Source of the DNA: SG8-30 sp963695085
GTDB taxonomy: Bacteria; Pseudomonadota; Gammaproteobacteria; Steroidobacterales; Steroidobacteraceae
Reading direction: 5' to 3'
Assembly (NCBI GenBank): GCA_963695085.1
Contig: CAVOFV010000006.1
Location: forward strand, 62,001-126,000
Length of the DNA stretch: 64,000 nt
Positions 46,446-54,342 of this stretch are shown here, piece after piece (the stretch's first letter is position 1; each line of letters begins with the position of its first letter). A program made the translations under genes and the position numbers. A model generated the notes under the pieces. The model did not search any database. It was not told where the DNA came from and saw only the letters and a list, made by a program, of their open reading frames with translations.

Positions 46446-48332
46446 CTAGACTTGCGCGAGATTGCCCTTCGTCTCCAGCCATTCCCGCCGGTCGGCGGCG
46501 CGCTTCCTGGCCAGCAGCATGTCCAGCAGCTGGTCCGTGCCGTCCTTGCCTTCCACCGTCAGGCACACGAGGCGGCGTGTGTCCGGCGCCATGGTCGTCT
46601 CGCGCAGCTGCAGCGGGCTCATTTCGCCGAGGCCCTTGAAGCGCGTGATCACTGGCTTGCCGCGCACGCCCTCCGCCTCGATGCGATCGAGGATGCCCTG
46701 GCGGTCGTGCTCGCCGAGCGCGTAGTAGACGTTCTTGCCGACGTCGACGCGAAACAGGGGCGGCACCGCCACGTGCACGTGACCGGCCAGCACCAGTGGC
46801 CGGAAGTGCCTCAGGAACAGTGCGCACAGCAAGGTCGCGATGTGCGCGCCGTCCGAATCCGCGTCGGCCAGGATGCAGACCTTGTGGTAACGCAGGCGGG
46901 ACAGGTCGCTGGACCCGGGGTCGACGCCGAGCGCCGTGGCGATGTCGCCCACTTCCTGCGAGCGCAGGGCCGTGGCCGAGTCCACCTCCCAGGTGTTGAG
47001 GATCTTGCCGCGCAACGGCATCACCGCCTGGAACTCGCGGTCGCGGGCCTGCTTCGCCGAGCCGCCGGCGGAGTCGCCCTCGACCAGGAACAGCTCGCAC
47101 CGCTGCGGCTCCTGCAACGTGCAGTCGGCCAGCTTGCCGGGCAGCGCCGGGCCGCTGACGATCCGCTTGCGGGTCACTTTCTGCGCTGCGCGCGCCCGTT
47201 CCTGCGCATTGCCGATCGCGAACTGCGCGATCCTGTCGCCAGCCTCGGGGTGCTGGTTCAGCCACAGCACGAAGGCGTCCTTGACGACGCCCGAGACGAA
47301 CGCGGCGGACTCGCGCGAAGTCAGCTTCTCCTTGATCTGGCCGGCGAACTGCGGGTCGCGCATGCGCACGGACAGCACGAAACTGATTCTTTGCCATACG
47401 TCTTCGGGCGAAATCTTCACGCCGCGCGGCACGAGGTTGCGGTATTCGCAGAATTCTCGCACCGCCTCGGTGGTGCCGGCGCGCAGGCCGTTGATGTGCG
47501 TGCCGCCCTCCGGGGTCGGAATCAGGTTCACGTAGCTCTCGGCCACCTGGGCATCGGCGTCGGGGGCCCAGCAGAACGCCCAGTCGGCCATCTCGCTGCC
47601 GCCCCGGATGCTGCCGGCAAACGGCTCGCCGGGCAGTTTCGCGACCTCGCCCAGCTGCTCGACCAGGTAATCGGAGAGGTTGCCGGTATAGAGCCACTCC
47701 TCGCTGTCGCCCGTCGCCTCGTTGGCCAGCCGCACGCGCAGGCCGGGGCACAGCACCGCCTTGGCGCGCAGCAAGTGCCGCAGTCGCGGCAACGTGAAGG
47801 TCACGCTGTCGAAGAACTGCGGGTCCGGCCAGAAACGGATGGTGGTGCCGCTCACGCCGCGCCGCACCTTGCCGACGACTTCGAGCTTCGAGACGGTGCG
47901 ACCGTCCTTGAACGAGATGTTGTATTCCTCGCCGTCGCGCCGCACCCAGCAATCGAGGCTCTTCGACAGCGCATTGACCACTGACACGCCCACGCCGTGC
48001 AGGCCGCCCGCGAACTGGTAGTTGCGTTCCGAGAACTTGCCGCCCGCGTGCAGCCGCGTCAGGATCAGCTCGACGCCGGGCAGTTTCTCCTTCGGGTGCA
48101 CGTCCACCGGCATGCCGCGACCGTCGTCCTCGACGGTCAGCGAGCCGTCCTTGTGCAGGGTGACGGCAATCTCCCTGCAGTGGCCGGCGATGGCTTCGTC
48201 AACGCTGTTGTCGACGACTTCGTGCGCAAGGTGGTTGGGGTTGCGCGTATCGGTGTACATGCCCGGCCGCCGGCGCACGGGTTCCAGCCCGGACAGGACC
48301 TCGATGTCGGAAGCGGTATAGGACTGGCTCAT
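46446..48332 (-). CDS. parE: DNA topoisomerase IV subunit B
   Basis: ParE is the ATPase subunit of topoisomerase IV. The 628-residue protein has the GHKL ATP site (EVVDNSVDEAIAG, DDGRGMPVD, GGLHGVGVSVVNALS) and the TOPRIM domain with FLVEGDSAGGSAKQARDR and ADADSDGAHI. The ATG at 48332 gives the standard N-terminus MSQSYTASDIEVLSGLEPVR; an in-frame upstream start would be within the leader hairpin. It is first in a parE-parC operon. Confidence 0.97.
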   Translation of the reverse strand: MSQSYTASDIEVLSGLEPVRRRPGMYTDTRNPNHLAHEVVDNSVDEAIAGHCREIAVTLHKDGSLTVEDDGRGMPVDVHPKEKLPGVELILTRLHAGGKFSERNYQFAGGLHGVGVSVVNALSKSLDCWVRRDGEEYNISFKDGRTVSKLEVVGKVRRGVSGTTIRFWPDPQFFDSVTFTLPRLRHLLRAKAVLCPGLRVRLANEATGDSEEWLYTGNLSDYLVEQLGEVAKLPGEPFAGSIRGGSEMADWAFCWAPDADAQVAESYVNLIPTPEGGTHINGLRAGTTEAVREFCEYRNLVPRGVKISPEDVWQRISFVLSVRMRDPQFAGQIKEKLTSRESAAFVSGVVKDAFVLWLNQHPEAGDRIAQFAIGNAQERARAAQKVTRKRIVSGPALPGKLADCTLQEPQRCELFLVEGDSAGGSAKQARDREFQAVMPLRGKILNTWEVDSATALRSQEVGDIATALGVDPGSSDLSRLRYHKVCILADADSDGAHIATLLCALFLRHFRPLVLAGHVHVAVPPLFRVDVGKNVYYALGEHDRQGILDRIEAEGVRGKPVITRFKGLGEMSPLQLRETTMAPDTRRLVCLTVEGKDGTDQLLDMLLARKRAADRREWLETKGNLAQV

Positions 48333-48350
48333 CGGCTGACGGCATACGGC

Positions 48351-48383
48351 AATGCGGCGCGCCAAGCGGCGCGCCGCATTATA
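48351..48383 (-). promoter_or_regulatory. Perfect 13-bp inverted repeat overlapping a TATAAT box upstream of parE
   Basis: A perfect 13-bp stem (48351-48363 with 48368-48380) with a 4-nt loop lies between the DUF3501 stop and parE. A perfect TATAAT on the minus strand (48378-48383) overlaps its upstream arm. Transcripts from this -10 would carry most of the hairpin at their 5' end. Read-through from DUF3501 would carry all of it, but no U-tract follows, so classic termination is uncertain. Confidence 0.6.
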
Positions 48384-48411
48384 GGGGGCTGGTGCCGTGT
48401 CCGTCCCGTGC

Positions 48412-49017
48412 TCAGCCGAAGTCGCGTGCCAGCGCGACGGCGGTGGTTGCCGTCAGGTTGAGCGAGTGGTCATAGGCCGGATGGTCGCTGCCGATCGTGA
48501 CCGGCGTCCCCGATGTCATCGCTGTCCGCATCGCCGGCGTGAATTCGAAGCGTATCCAGTGCACCGCCGAGGTCTTCGTCTCGTTCTCGCGCTCGAGGTC
48601 CTCGTCGGCTATCGCCAGGACGCGCTCGAAACCGGCCACCTGCATGTAGCAGCGGCGCTCGACGCCCTTCATGCGCGCCAGCGCGAGCTTGCGCTCGGCC
48701 GGTTCCGGAAACTCGATCAACAGCGTCGCCTTGAGATTGCTGCCGTCGGGAATCAACGGGTTGTAGGTCTCGAGTTCCTCGCGGATGCCGGCGGGCTCGA
48801 AGATACGCTCGATGCGCAGCATCTCCTGGACCTGGTACTGGATGGTCAGCCGGTCCTCGAAGATCCACGTCATGTTCGGGCCCACCGCGACGGTGCGGTC
48901 GCGCTTGTGGGCGAGGACCTTCGCCCGGAACCCGTCGCGGCAACGCGCGTATTCCTCGAGGCTGTACAGGTCGGCGGCCTGCAGCGGACCGCGGGCCAGG
49001 GTGCTCTCGCTCTTCAT
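48412..49017 (-). CDS. DUF3501 family protein
   Basis: The 201-residue protein matches the DUF3501 family, whose function is not established. It has no signal peptide or membrane helix and contains a mixed alpha/beta composition with segments such as DLYSLEEYARCRDGFRAKV and GPNMTWIFEDRLTIQYQVQEML. The ATG at 49017 is used; the frame is open upstream but inside the preceding gene. It lies 11 nt downstream of an Fe-S protein gene and close to a rubrerythrin gene, a trio seen together in many proteobacteria. A role linked to that Fe-S/oxidative-stress module is inference from context. Confidence 0.88.
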   Translation of the reverse strand: MKSESTLARGPLQAADLYSLEEYARCRDGFRAKVLAHKRDRTVAVGPNMTWIFEDRLTIQYQVQEMLRIERIFEPAGIREELETYNPLIPDGSNLKATLLIEFPEPAERKLALARMKGVERRCYMQVAGFERVLAIADEDLERENETKTSAVHWIRFEFTPAMRTAMTSGTPVTIGSDHPAYDHSLNLTATTAVALARDFG

Positions 49018-49028
49018 GTGCCGGTCTC

Positions 49029-50378
49029 TCAGATTCCGTATGCCTGGCGCAGCAGGCTGAGCGGGTGCTCGGGGCCCTTGCCAGGGTCCTTCATGCCGTG
49101 CGCGATCTGGTCGCCGGCCATCGGGCAATCGCTGGCGTAGTGGTCGGCGGCGGCGGCCTCGACCCGCTGCACGACCGGACGGGCGATCTTCATCGACGTT
49201 TCGTGGTACTCGCGCTTGACCGCGTAAGTGCCGTCGTGGCCCGAGCATCGTTCGATGACCGTGAGCGTCGTGTCGGGCACCAGCTTCAGCAGGTCGCGGG
49301 TCTTCAGGCCGAGGTTCTGCACGCGCAGGTGGCACGGCACGTGGTAGGCGACCTTGCCGAGGCCGTGCGCGAAGTCGGTGCGCAGCTGGCCGTCCTCGTG
49401 GCGCAGCATCAGGTACTCGAAGGGATCGAACATCCTGGCCTTGACCTTCAGCACTTGCGGATCGTCGGGGAAGATCATCGGCAGTTCCTGCTTGAACATC
49501 AGCGCGCAGGACGGAATCGGCGCCACGATGTCCCAGCCCTCGTCGACCAGCGCCGCGAGCCGCGGGATGTTGGCGTCCTTGAGCTTCTCGACGGCGTCCA
49601 GGTCCCCCAGCTCCAGCTTGGGCATGCCGCAGCAGCGCTCCTCACCCAGTGTCGTGACGCGGATGCCGTTGTGCTCCAGCACGGCGACCAGGTCCTCGTT
49701 CATCTGCGGCAGGTGGCGGTTGCCGTAACAGGTCGTGAACACGACCACCTGGCCACGCGTCCTGGCAGTGGCGACCGGCTCGAGGCGCGGCTTGTCGCGG
49801 CCGGCCTCGCGCTTGCGGAACGAGCGTGAGTGGAAATCGGGCAGCGACGCGTCGGGATGCACGCCCAGCGTCTTCTCCAGGAGCTTGCGGCCCAGCTTGC
49901 TGCGGTTGGTCGCATTGACGATCCCGGACACGACCGGGATGCCCGCCAGCGAGCCGATGAGGTCGGTCGAGGTCAGGACCCGGTCGCGGAATCTCGTGCG
50001 GCCCTGGCGATGCCCGACGGCCTTGGCGCGCAGCATCAGGTGCGGGAAGTCGAGGTTGAAGGGATGCGGCGGCACGTACGGACACTTGGTCATGTAGCAC
50101 ATGTCGCAGAGGTAGCAGTGGTCCACGACCTCCCAGTAGGCGGCCTTTGGCACGCCGTCCAGTTCGCCGCTCGCCGACTCGTCGACGTGGTCGAACAGCA
50201 CCGGAAAGGCGTTGCACAGCGAGAAGCAGCGCCGGCAGCCGTGGCAGATGTCGTAGACCCGCTCGAGCTCCTTGAACAGGGACCCTTCGTCCCAGAACCC
50301 GGGGTTCTTCCAGTCCAGTGGATGCCGGGTCGGGGCCGCCAGGCCGCCTTCCCTGCTGCTGCCAGGTTGTTCGTTCAC
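49029..50378 (-). CDS. Heterodisulfide reductase-related [4Fe-4S] oxidoreductase, GlpC-like
   Basis: The 449-residue protein has two [4Fe-4S] cluster motifs near residues 45-56 (CHGCRRCFSLC) and 88-100 (CYLCDMCYMTKCP). Two CCG-type domains (ERCCGMPKLE; PCHLRVQNLG and RCSGHDGTYAVK) follow, as in GlpC and HdrB. It is therefore an electron-transfer subunit, but no flavin dehydrogenase partner is adjacent. The start is GTG at 50378. It lies between rubrerythrin and DUF3501, so it may pass electrons to rubrerythrin; this is inference. Confidence 0.9.
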   Translation of the reverse strand: MNEQPGSSREGGLAAPTRHPLDWKNPGFWDEGSLFKELERVYDICHGCRRCFSLCNAFPVLFDHVDESASGELDGVPKAAYWEVVDHCYLCDMCYMTKCPYVPPHPFNLDFPHLMLRAKAVGHRQGRTRFRDRVLTSTDLIGSLAGIPVVSGIVNATNRSKLGRKLLEKTLGVHPDASLPDFHSRSFRKREAGRDKPRLEPVATARTRGQVVVFTTCYGNRHLPQMNEDLVAVLEHNGIRVTTLGEERCCGMPKLELGDLDAVEKLKDANIPRLAALVDEGWDIVAPIPSCALMFKQELPMIFPDDPQVLKVKARMFDPFEYLMLRHEDGQLRTDFAHGLGKVAYHVPCHLRVQNLGLKTRDLLKLVPDTTLTVIERCSGHDGTYAVKREYHETSMKIARPVVQRVEAAAADHYASDCPMAGDQIAHGMKDPGKGPEHPLSLLRQAYGI

Positions 50379-50416
50379 GGTGCGTGCTTCCCTGTGTGAG
50401 GCAAACGATCCAGGGC

Positions 50417-50438
50417 GGGGCGGGCCGCTGCCCGCCCC
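50417..50438 (-). other. GC-rich hairpin between rubrerythrin and the Fe-S gene
   Basis: A perfect 9-bp all-GC stem (50417-50425 with 50430-50438) with a 4-nt loop sits in the 90-nt gap. No U-tract follows on either strand. It could be a 3' stabiliser or a partial terminator that leaves rubrerythrin expressed more strongly than the distal genes. Confidence 0.4.
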
Positions 50439-50468
50439 GTCACCTTGTCCTACCCCCCGCGCGGCGGC

Positions 50469-50885
50469 TCAGCCGAGCTGGTCGAGCGCCTTCTGGAAGC
50501 GATTGGCGTGCGAGCGCTCGGCCTTGGCCAGCGTCTCGAACCAGTCTGCGATTTCGTGGAACCCCTCGTCGCGGGCCGTCTTCGCCATGCCCGGGTACAT
50601 GTCGGTGTATTCGTGCGTCTCGCCGGCGATCGCGGCCTTGAGGTTGTCACCGGTCTCGCCGATCGGCAGCCCCGTGGCGGGATCACCGACCTGCTCGAGG
50701 TACTCGAGGTGACCATGCGCGTGGCCCGTCTCGCCCTCGGCGGTCGAACGGAACACGGCGGCGACGTCGTTGTAGCCCTCGATGTCGGCCTTCTGCGCGA
50801 AATAGAGGTAGCGACGATTCGCCTGCGATTCTCCGGAAAACGCGTCCTTGAGGTTGCCCTCTGTCTTGCTGCCCTTCAGATTCAC
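50469..50885 (-). CDS. Rubrerythrin (diiron domain only)
   Basis: Rubrerythrins reduce hydrogen peroxide using a diiron centre. The 138-residue four-helix protein has paired metal-ligand motifs (SGESQANRRY, EGETGHAHGHLEYL, GETHEYTDMYPGMAKTA, ERSHANRF) but no C-terminal rubredoxin CxxC knuckles. It therefore needs an external electron donor. The GTG start is supported by a perfect AGGAGG (complement 50894-50899), 8 nt upstream, stronger than most sites in the window. It is first of a rubrerythrin/Fe-S/DUF3501 series. An AT-rich dyad lies upstream. Confidence 0.94.
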   Translation of the reverse strand: MNLKGSKTEGNLKDAFSGESQANRRYLYFAQKADIEGYNDVAAVFRSTAEGETGHAHGHLEYLEQVGDPATGLPIGETGDNLKAAIAGETHEYTDMYPGMAKTARDEGFHEIADWFETLAKAERSHANRFQKALDQLG

Positions 50886-50935
50886 TTTCTCATCCTCCTG
50901 CTTGATTACACTCGAAAAGGGTTATTTTGCATGAA

Positions 50936-50965
50936 GTTAGATGATTATTTAGACACATTCTAACA
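50936..50965 (-). promoter_or_regulatory. AT-rich dyad and extended -10 upstream of rubrerythrin
   Basis: GTTAGA (50936-50941) and TCTAAC (50959-50964) form an inverted repeat, with a third TTAGA copy between them (50948-50952, as TTTAGA). On the minus strand the distal arm overlaps TGTTAGAAT (50957-50965), an extended -10. The layout, with a dyad overlying and following a -10, fits a repressor-type operator. No known Fur, OxyR or IscR consensus is clearly matched. The rest of the 232-bp divergent gap to xseB is GC-rich and holds no gene. Confidence 0.45.
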
Positions 50966-51050
50966 TGCAGTTGAGCGCCCTGACGAGACGCTCTGCCGCC
51001 CGCCGCCACGACCAGCGCCGTCGCCGTGGCCAGCCCGGCCCGGGCCGGCA

Positions 51051-51080
51051 TTGACCCTTCTCGAGACGCCCCTGTAACTT
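51051..51080 (+). promoter_or_regulatory. Possible promoter of xseB-ispA-dxs
   Basis: TTGACC (51051-51056, 5 of 6) is followed 18 bp later by the weak TAACTT (51075-51080). The xseB start lies 38 nt downstream. The -35 is good and the -10 poor. Confidence 0.35.
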
Positions 51081-51117
51081 AGCCCACTTCCCCGTTCTGT
51101 GTATCGCTACAAACCGC

Positions 51118-51360
51118 GTGAGCAAGAAGACCAAGGGCCCGGACTTCGAGGCGTCGATGGCTGAACTCGAGGCGATCGTCGAACGCCTCGAGCAGGGCGA
51201 ATTGAGCCTCGAGGAGTCGCTCAAGCAGTTCGAACGCGGTGTCGGCCTGACGCGCAGCTGCCAGGCCGCGCTCAGGCAGGCGGAGCAGAAGGTCAAGATC
51301 CTCAGCGCCAAGCCTGGCGCCGAGCCGGCGCTCGAGGACTTCGAGCCGGAACAAGATTGA
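51118..51360 (+). CDS. xseB: Exodeoxyribonuclease VII small subunit
   Basis: XseB partners XseA in degrading single-stranded DNA to oligonucleotides. The 80-residue helical protein has the family signature FEASMAELEAIVERLEQGELSLEESLKQFERG. The GTG at 51118 is the start. Its stop overlaps ispA (TTGA), the canonical xseB-ispA-dxs order. xseA is not in the window. Confidence 0.95.
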   Translation: MSKKTKGPDFEASMAELEAIVERLEQGELSLEESLKQFERGVGLTRSCQAALRQAEQKVKILSAKPGAEPALEDFEPEQD

Positions 51361-52274
51361 GCTGCGCGGCGCCCCGGCCCGACGGCGAGGTCCTGGACCG
51401 GCTGGCGCGCTGCCAGTCGCGCGTGACGAACGCCCTGGAGCATTACCTGCCCGCCGCGACCCTCGCGCCGGCTCGCCTGCACGAGGCGCTGCGCTATGCG
51501 GCACTCGGCCCGGGCAAGCGCATCCGTCCGGTGCTGTGCTACGCGGCGGGCGAGGCCATCGGTGTGCCGCCCGGTGAGCTGGACGGCCCGGCGGCGGCGC
51601 TCGAACTGATCCACGCCTATTCGCTGATCCACGACGACCTGCCGGCCATGGACGACGACGACCTGCGCCGCGGGCGCCCCACCACGCACCGCGCATTCGA
51701 CGAGGCCACCGCGATCCTGGCCGGCGACGCGCTGCAGGTGCTCGCCTTCGAGATCCTCGCCACCGACCCCGCGATGACCGCGGACCCGGCCGCGCGGATC
51801 GAAATGATCCGCCTGCTCGCGGCCGCCAGCGGCACCTCCGGCATGGCGGGCGGCCAGGCCATGGATCTCGCCGCCGCCGGCCGCCGCCTGACCCTGGCCG
51901 AGGTCGAATCGATGCACCGGCGCAAGACCGGGGCCCTCATCGAGGCCAGCATCATGATGGCGGCCGCGGCAAGGCCGCAGCTCGTCGCGGGGCAGCGGCA
52001 CGCGCTCCGGCGCTACGGCCAGGCGCTGGGCCTCGCCTTCCAGATCGTCGACGACCTGCTCGACGTGGAGGGCGATCCCGCCGTCGTCGGCAAGCCGGTG
52101 CGCGCCGATGCGGCCGCCGCCAGGCCGACCTATCCCGCGGTGGCCGGTATCGCCGCGGCACGGCAACGCGCGGCGGCCCTGCGCGATGAAGCGCTGGCGG
52201 CGCTGCGCGAATTCGCTGCCGGCGCGGACGGTCTGCGCGGCATGGCCCGCTATATCGTCGATCGCCGCCAGTAG
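51357..52274 (+). CDS. ispA: (2E,6E)-farnesyl diphosphate synthase
   Basis: IspA condenses isopentenyl and allylic diphosphates to farnesyl diphosphate for quinone and undecaprenyl synthesis. The 305-residue all-helical prenyltransferase has the first Asp-rich motif HDDLPAMDDDDLRRG and the second in QIVDDLLDVEGD, with GKRIRPVL at the N-terminus. The start is TTG at 51357, overlapping the xseB stop; the next candidate start would remove the first helix. It is part of the xseB-ispA-dxs series. Confidence 0.95.
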   Translation: MSCAAPRPDGEVLDRLARCQSRVTNALEHYLPAATLAPARLHEALRYAALGPGKRIRPVLCYAAGEAIGVPPGELDGPAAALELIHAYSLIHDDLPAMDDDDLRRGRPTTHRAFDEATAILAGDALQVLAFEILATDPAMTADPAARIEMIRLLAAASGTSGMAGGQAMDLAAAGRRLTLAEVESMHRRKTGALIEASIMMAAAARPQLVAGQRHALRRYGQALGLAFQIVDDLLDVEGDPAVVGKPVRADAAAARPTYPAVAGIAAARQRAAALRDEALAALREFAAGADGLRGMARYIVDRRQ

Positions 52275-52307
52275 GGCGGGCCGGGGCAAGGGGTTAGACT
52301 GCGCGCC

Positions 52308-54209
52308 ATGGCCGACGCCGACCGCCACCCGCTGCTTGCCACCATCGATTCGCCCGAGGCGTTGCGCGGCCTGGCCGAGACGGACCTGCCGAAGGTCGCG
52401 GCCGAGCTGCGCGATTTCCTGATTCACACGGTGAGCCAGCAGGGTGGTCATTTCGCCGCCGGGCTCGGCACCGTGGAACTGGCGGTGGCGCTGCACTATG
52501 CCTTCAATACGCCGCATGACCGCCTGCTCTGGGACGTCGGCCATCAGGCCTACCCGCACAAGGTCCTGACCGGTCGCCGCGACCGGCTCGCCACCATCAA
52601 GAAGAAGGGCGGGCTCGCGCCATTCCCGACGCGCTCCGAGAGCGTCTACGACACGTTCGGCGTAGGCCATTCGAGCACCTCGATCAGCGCCGCGCTGGGC
52701 ATGTCGATTGCCAACCAGCTGGGCGGCGGCGACCGGCGCGTGGTGGCCGTGATCGGCGACGGCGCGATGAGTTCCGGCCTGGCCTGGGAGGCGCTCAACC
52801 ACGCCGGCAGCCTGGACGTCGACCTGCTGGTCGTGCTGAACGACAACGACATGTCGATCTCGGAGAACGTCGGCGCGCTGTCCAACTACCTGGCACGGTT
52901 GCTGTCCGGCAAGCTGTACGGTCATCTGCGCGAGAAATCGAAGCGCGTGCTGCGCGCCGTGCCGACCGCATGGGAACTCGCGCGGCGCTCCGAGGTGCAC
53001 GCCAAGGGCATGATCCTGCCGGGCACGATTTTCGAGGAAATGGGCTTCAACTACATCGGCCCGGTCGACGGGCACGACGTCGGCCCGCTGGTGACGACGC
53101 TGCGCAACATGCGTGGCCTGCACGGGCCGCAGTTCCTGCATGTCGTCACGCAGAAGGGCAAGGGCTACGCGCCGGCCGAGCAGGATCCCATCACCTGGCA
53201 CGGGCCCGGCCCTTTCGACCCGGCCAGCGGCCGGCTGCACGCCGGCGAAGCGGCCGGCACGACTTATTCCGAAGTGTTCGGCCAGTGGCTGTGCGACATG
53301 GCCGAGCGCGACCCGCGCATCGTCGGCATCACGCCGGCCATGCGCGAGGGCTCCGGGCTGGTCGAGTTCGCGCGCCGCTTCCCGGACCGGTATTTCGACG
53401 TGGCGATCGCCGAGCAGCATGCGGTGACGCTGGCGGCCGGGTTGGCCTGCGAAGGCCTGCGGCCGGTCGTGGCGATCTACTCGACATTCCTGCAGCGCGG
53501 CTACGACCAGTTGATCCACGACGTCGCGTTGCAGGGTCTGCCGGTCGTGTTTGCGATTGACCGCGGCGGGCTGGTCGGCAGCGACGGCGCGACCCACCAG
53601 GGCGCCTTTGACCACGCCTATCTGCGCTGCCTGCCGAACATCGTGGTGATGGCGCCGGCCGACGAGGATGAGTGCCGGCAGATGCTGTACACGGCCGTGA
53701 CGCTCAATCAGCCGGTCGCAGTGCGTTACCCGCGTGGCCACGGCCCCGGCGTCGCGATACGCGCTGAAATGCAGGCGATGCCCGTCGGCGTCGCGGAAAC
53801 CCGGCGCGAGGGCCGCAGCGGGCCGGCCATCCTGGCCTTCGGCGCGATGGTGGCGGCGGCGGAGCGACTGGCCGCCGATTACGATGCAACGGTCGTCAAC
53901 ATGCGCTTCATCAAGCCGCTCGACGCGGCCGCGGTGCTTGCCGCATCGAAGCGTCATGCCGCGCTGGTGACCATGGAGGACAACGCCGTCGAGGGCGGCG
54001 CCGGCTCTGCCGTGCTGGAGTGCCTGCAGCAGCACGGCGTGCTGGTGCCGACCCTGACCCTGGGCATTCCTGACCGCTTCATCGAGCATGGCTCGCGGGC
54101 CGACAACCTCGCGGCGGCCGGTCTCGACGACGCGGGCCTGCGTGCCTCCCTCGACCGGTTTCTCGCGCCATGGCGATCGCCCAGGGCGCAGCCGGCCACC
54201 GGCGCCTGA
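52308..54209 (+). CDS. dxs: 1-deoxy-D-xylulose-5-phosphate synthase
   Basis: Dxs condenses pyruvate and glyceraldehyde-3-phosphate, the first step of the MEP isoprenoid pathway, using thiamine diphosphate. The 633-residue transketolase-like protein has the N-terminal HFAAGLGTVELAVALH, the ThDP motif IGDGAMSSGLAWEALNHAG...LNDNDMSIS, and the pyrimidine-domain DVAIAEQHAVTLAAG. A TAGACT box lies 7 nt before the ATG, and the ispA stop is 33 nt upstream. Length is standard. Confidence 0.97.
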   Translation: MADADRHPLLATIDSPEALRGLAETDLPKVAAELRDFLIHTVSQQGGHFAAGLGTVELAVALHYAFNTPHDRLLWDVGHQAYPHKVLTGRRDRLATIKKKGGLAPFPTRSESVYDTFGVGHSSTSISAALGMSIANQLGGGDRRVVAVIGDGAMSSGLAWEALNHAGSLDVDLLVVLNDNDMSISENVGALSNYLARLLSGKLYGHLREKSKRVLRAVPTAWELARRSEVHAKGMILPGTIFEEMGFNYIGPVDGHDVGPLVTTLRNMRGLHGPQFLHVVTQKGKGYAPAEQDPITWHGPGPFDPASGRLHAGEAAGTTYSEVFGQWLCDMAERDPRIVGITPAMREGSGLVEFARRFPDRYFDVAIAEQHAVTLAAGLACEGLRPVVAIYSTFLQRGYDQLIHDVALQGLPVVFAIDRGGLVGSDGATHQGAFDHAYLRCLPNIVVMAPADEDECRQMLYTAVTLNQPVAVRYPRGHGPGVAIRAEMQAMPVGVAETRREGRSGPAILAFGAMVAAAERLAADYDATVVNMRFIKPLDAAAVLAASKRHAALVTMEDNAVEGGAGSAVLECLQQHGVLVPTLTLGIPDRFIEHGSRADNLAAAGLDDAGLRASLDRFLAPWRSPRAQPATGA

Positions 54210-54243
54210 CGGTCAACGTGGACGCGGCGTGCGGGCGCCTTCT

Positions 54244-54252
54244 GGTACAGTG
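54244..54252 (+). promoter_or_regulatory. Extended -10 element upstream of folE2
   Basis: TGGTACAGT at 54244-54252 (TG-n-TACAGT) lies about 90 nt before the folE2 ATG in a 133-nt gap after dxs. No -35 match or Zur-like dyad is visible nearby. Confidence 0.4.
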
Positions 54253-54342
54253 CGTCCCACCCAGCCGGCCAGTCCGGCGCGGTCGCGCCGGCCGCAGCGG
54301 CGGCTCGACGCCCGGCGCTGCCGTGGCCATCCGGGAAGCGAT

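Noticed and set aside
44739..47984. Plus-strand open frame of more than 1,000 codons antisense to parC and parE
   Set aside because: Third-position GC bias creates stop-free antisense frames; the product is His/Arg/Leu-rich and resembles nothing, while parC and parE are certain.
50949..54089. Minus-strand open frame of about 1,046 codons antisense to xseB, ispA and dxs
   Set aside because: Same shadow effect; three canonical genes occupy the plus strand.
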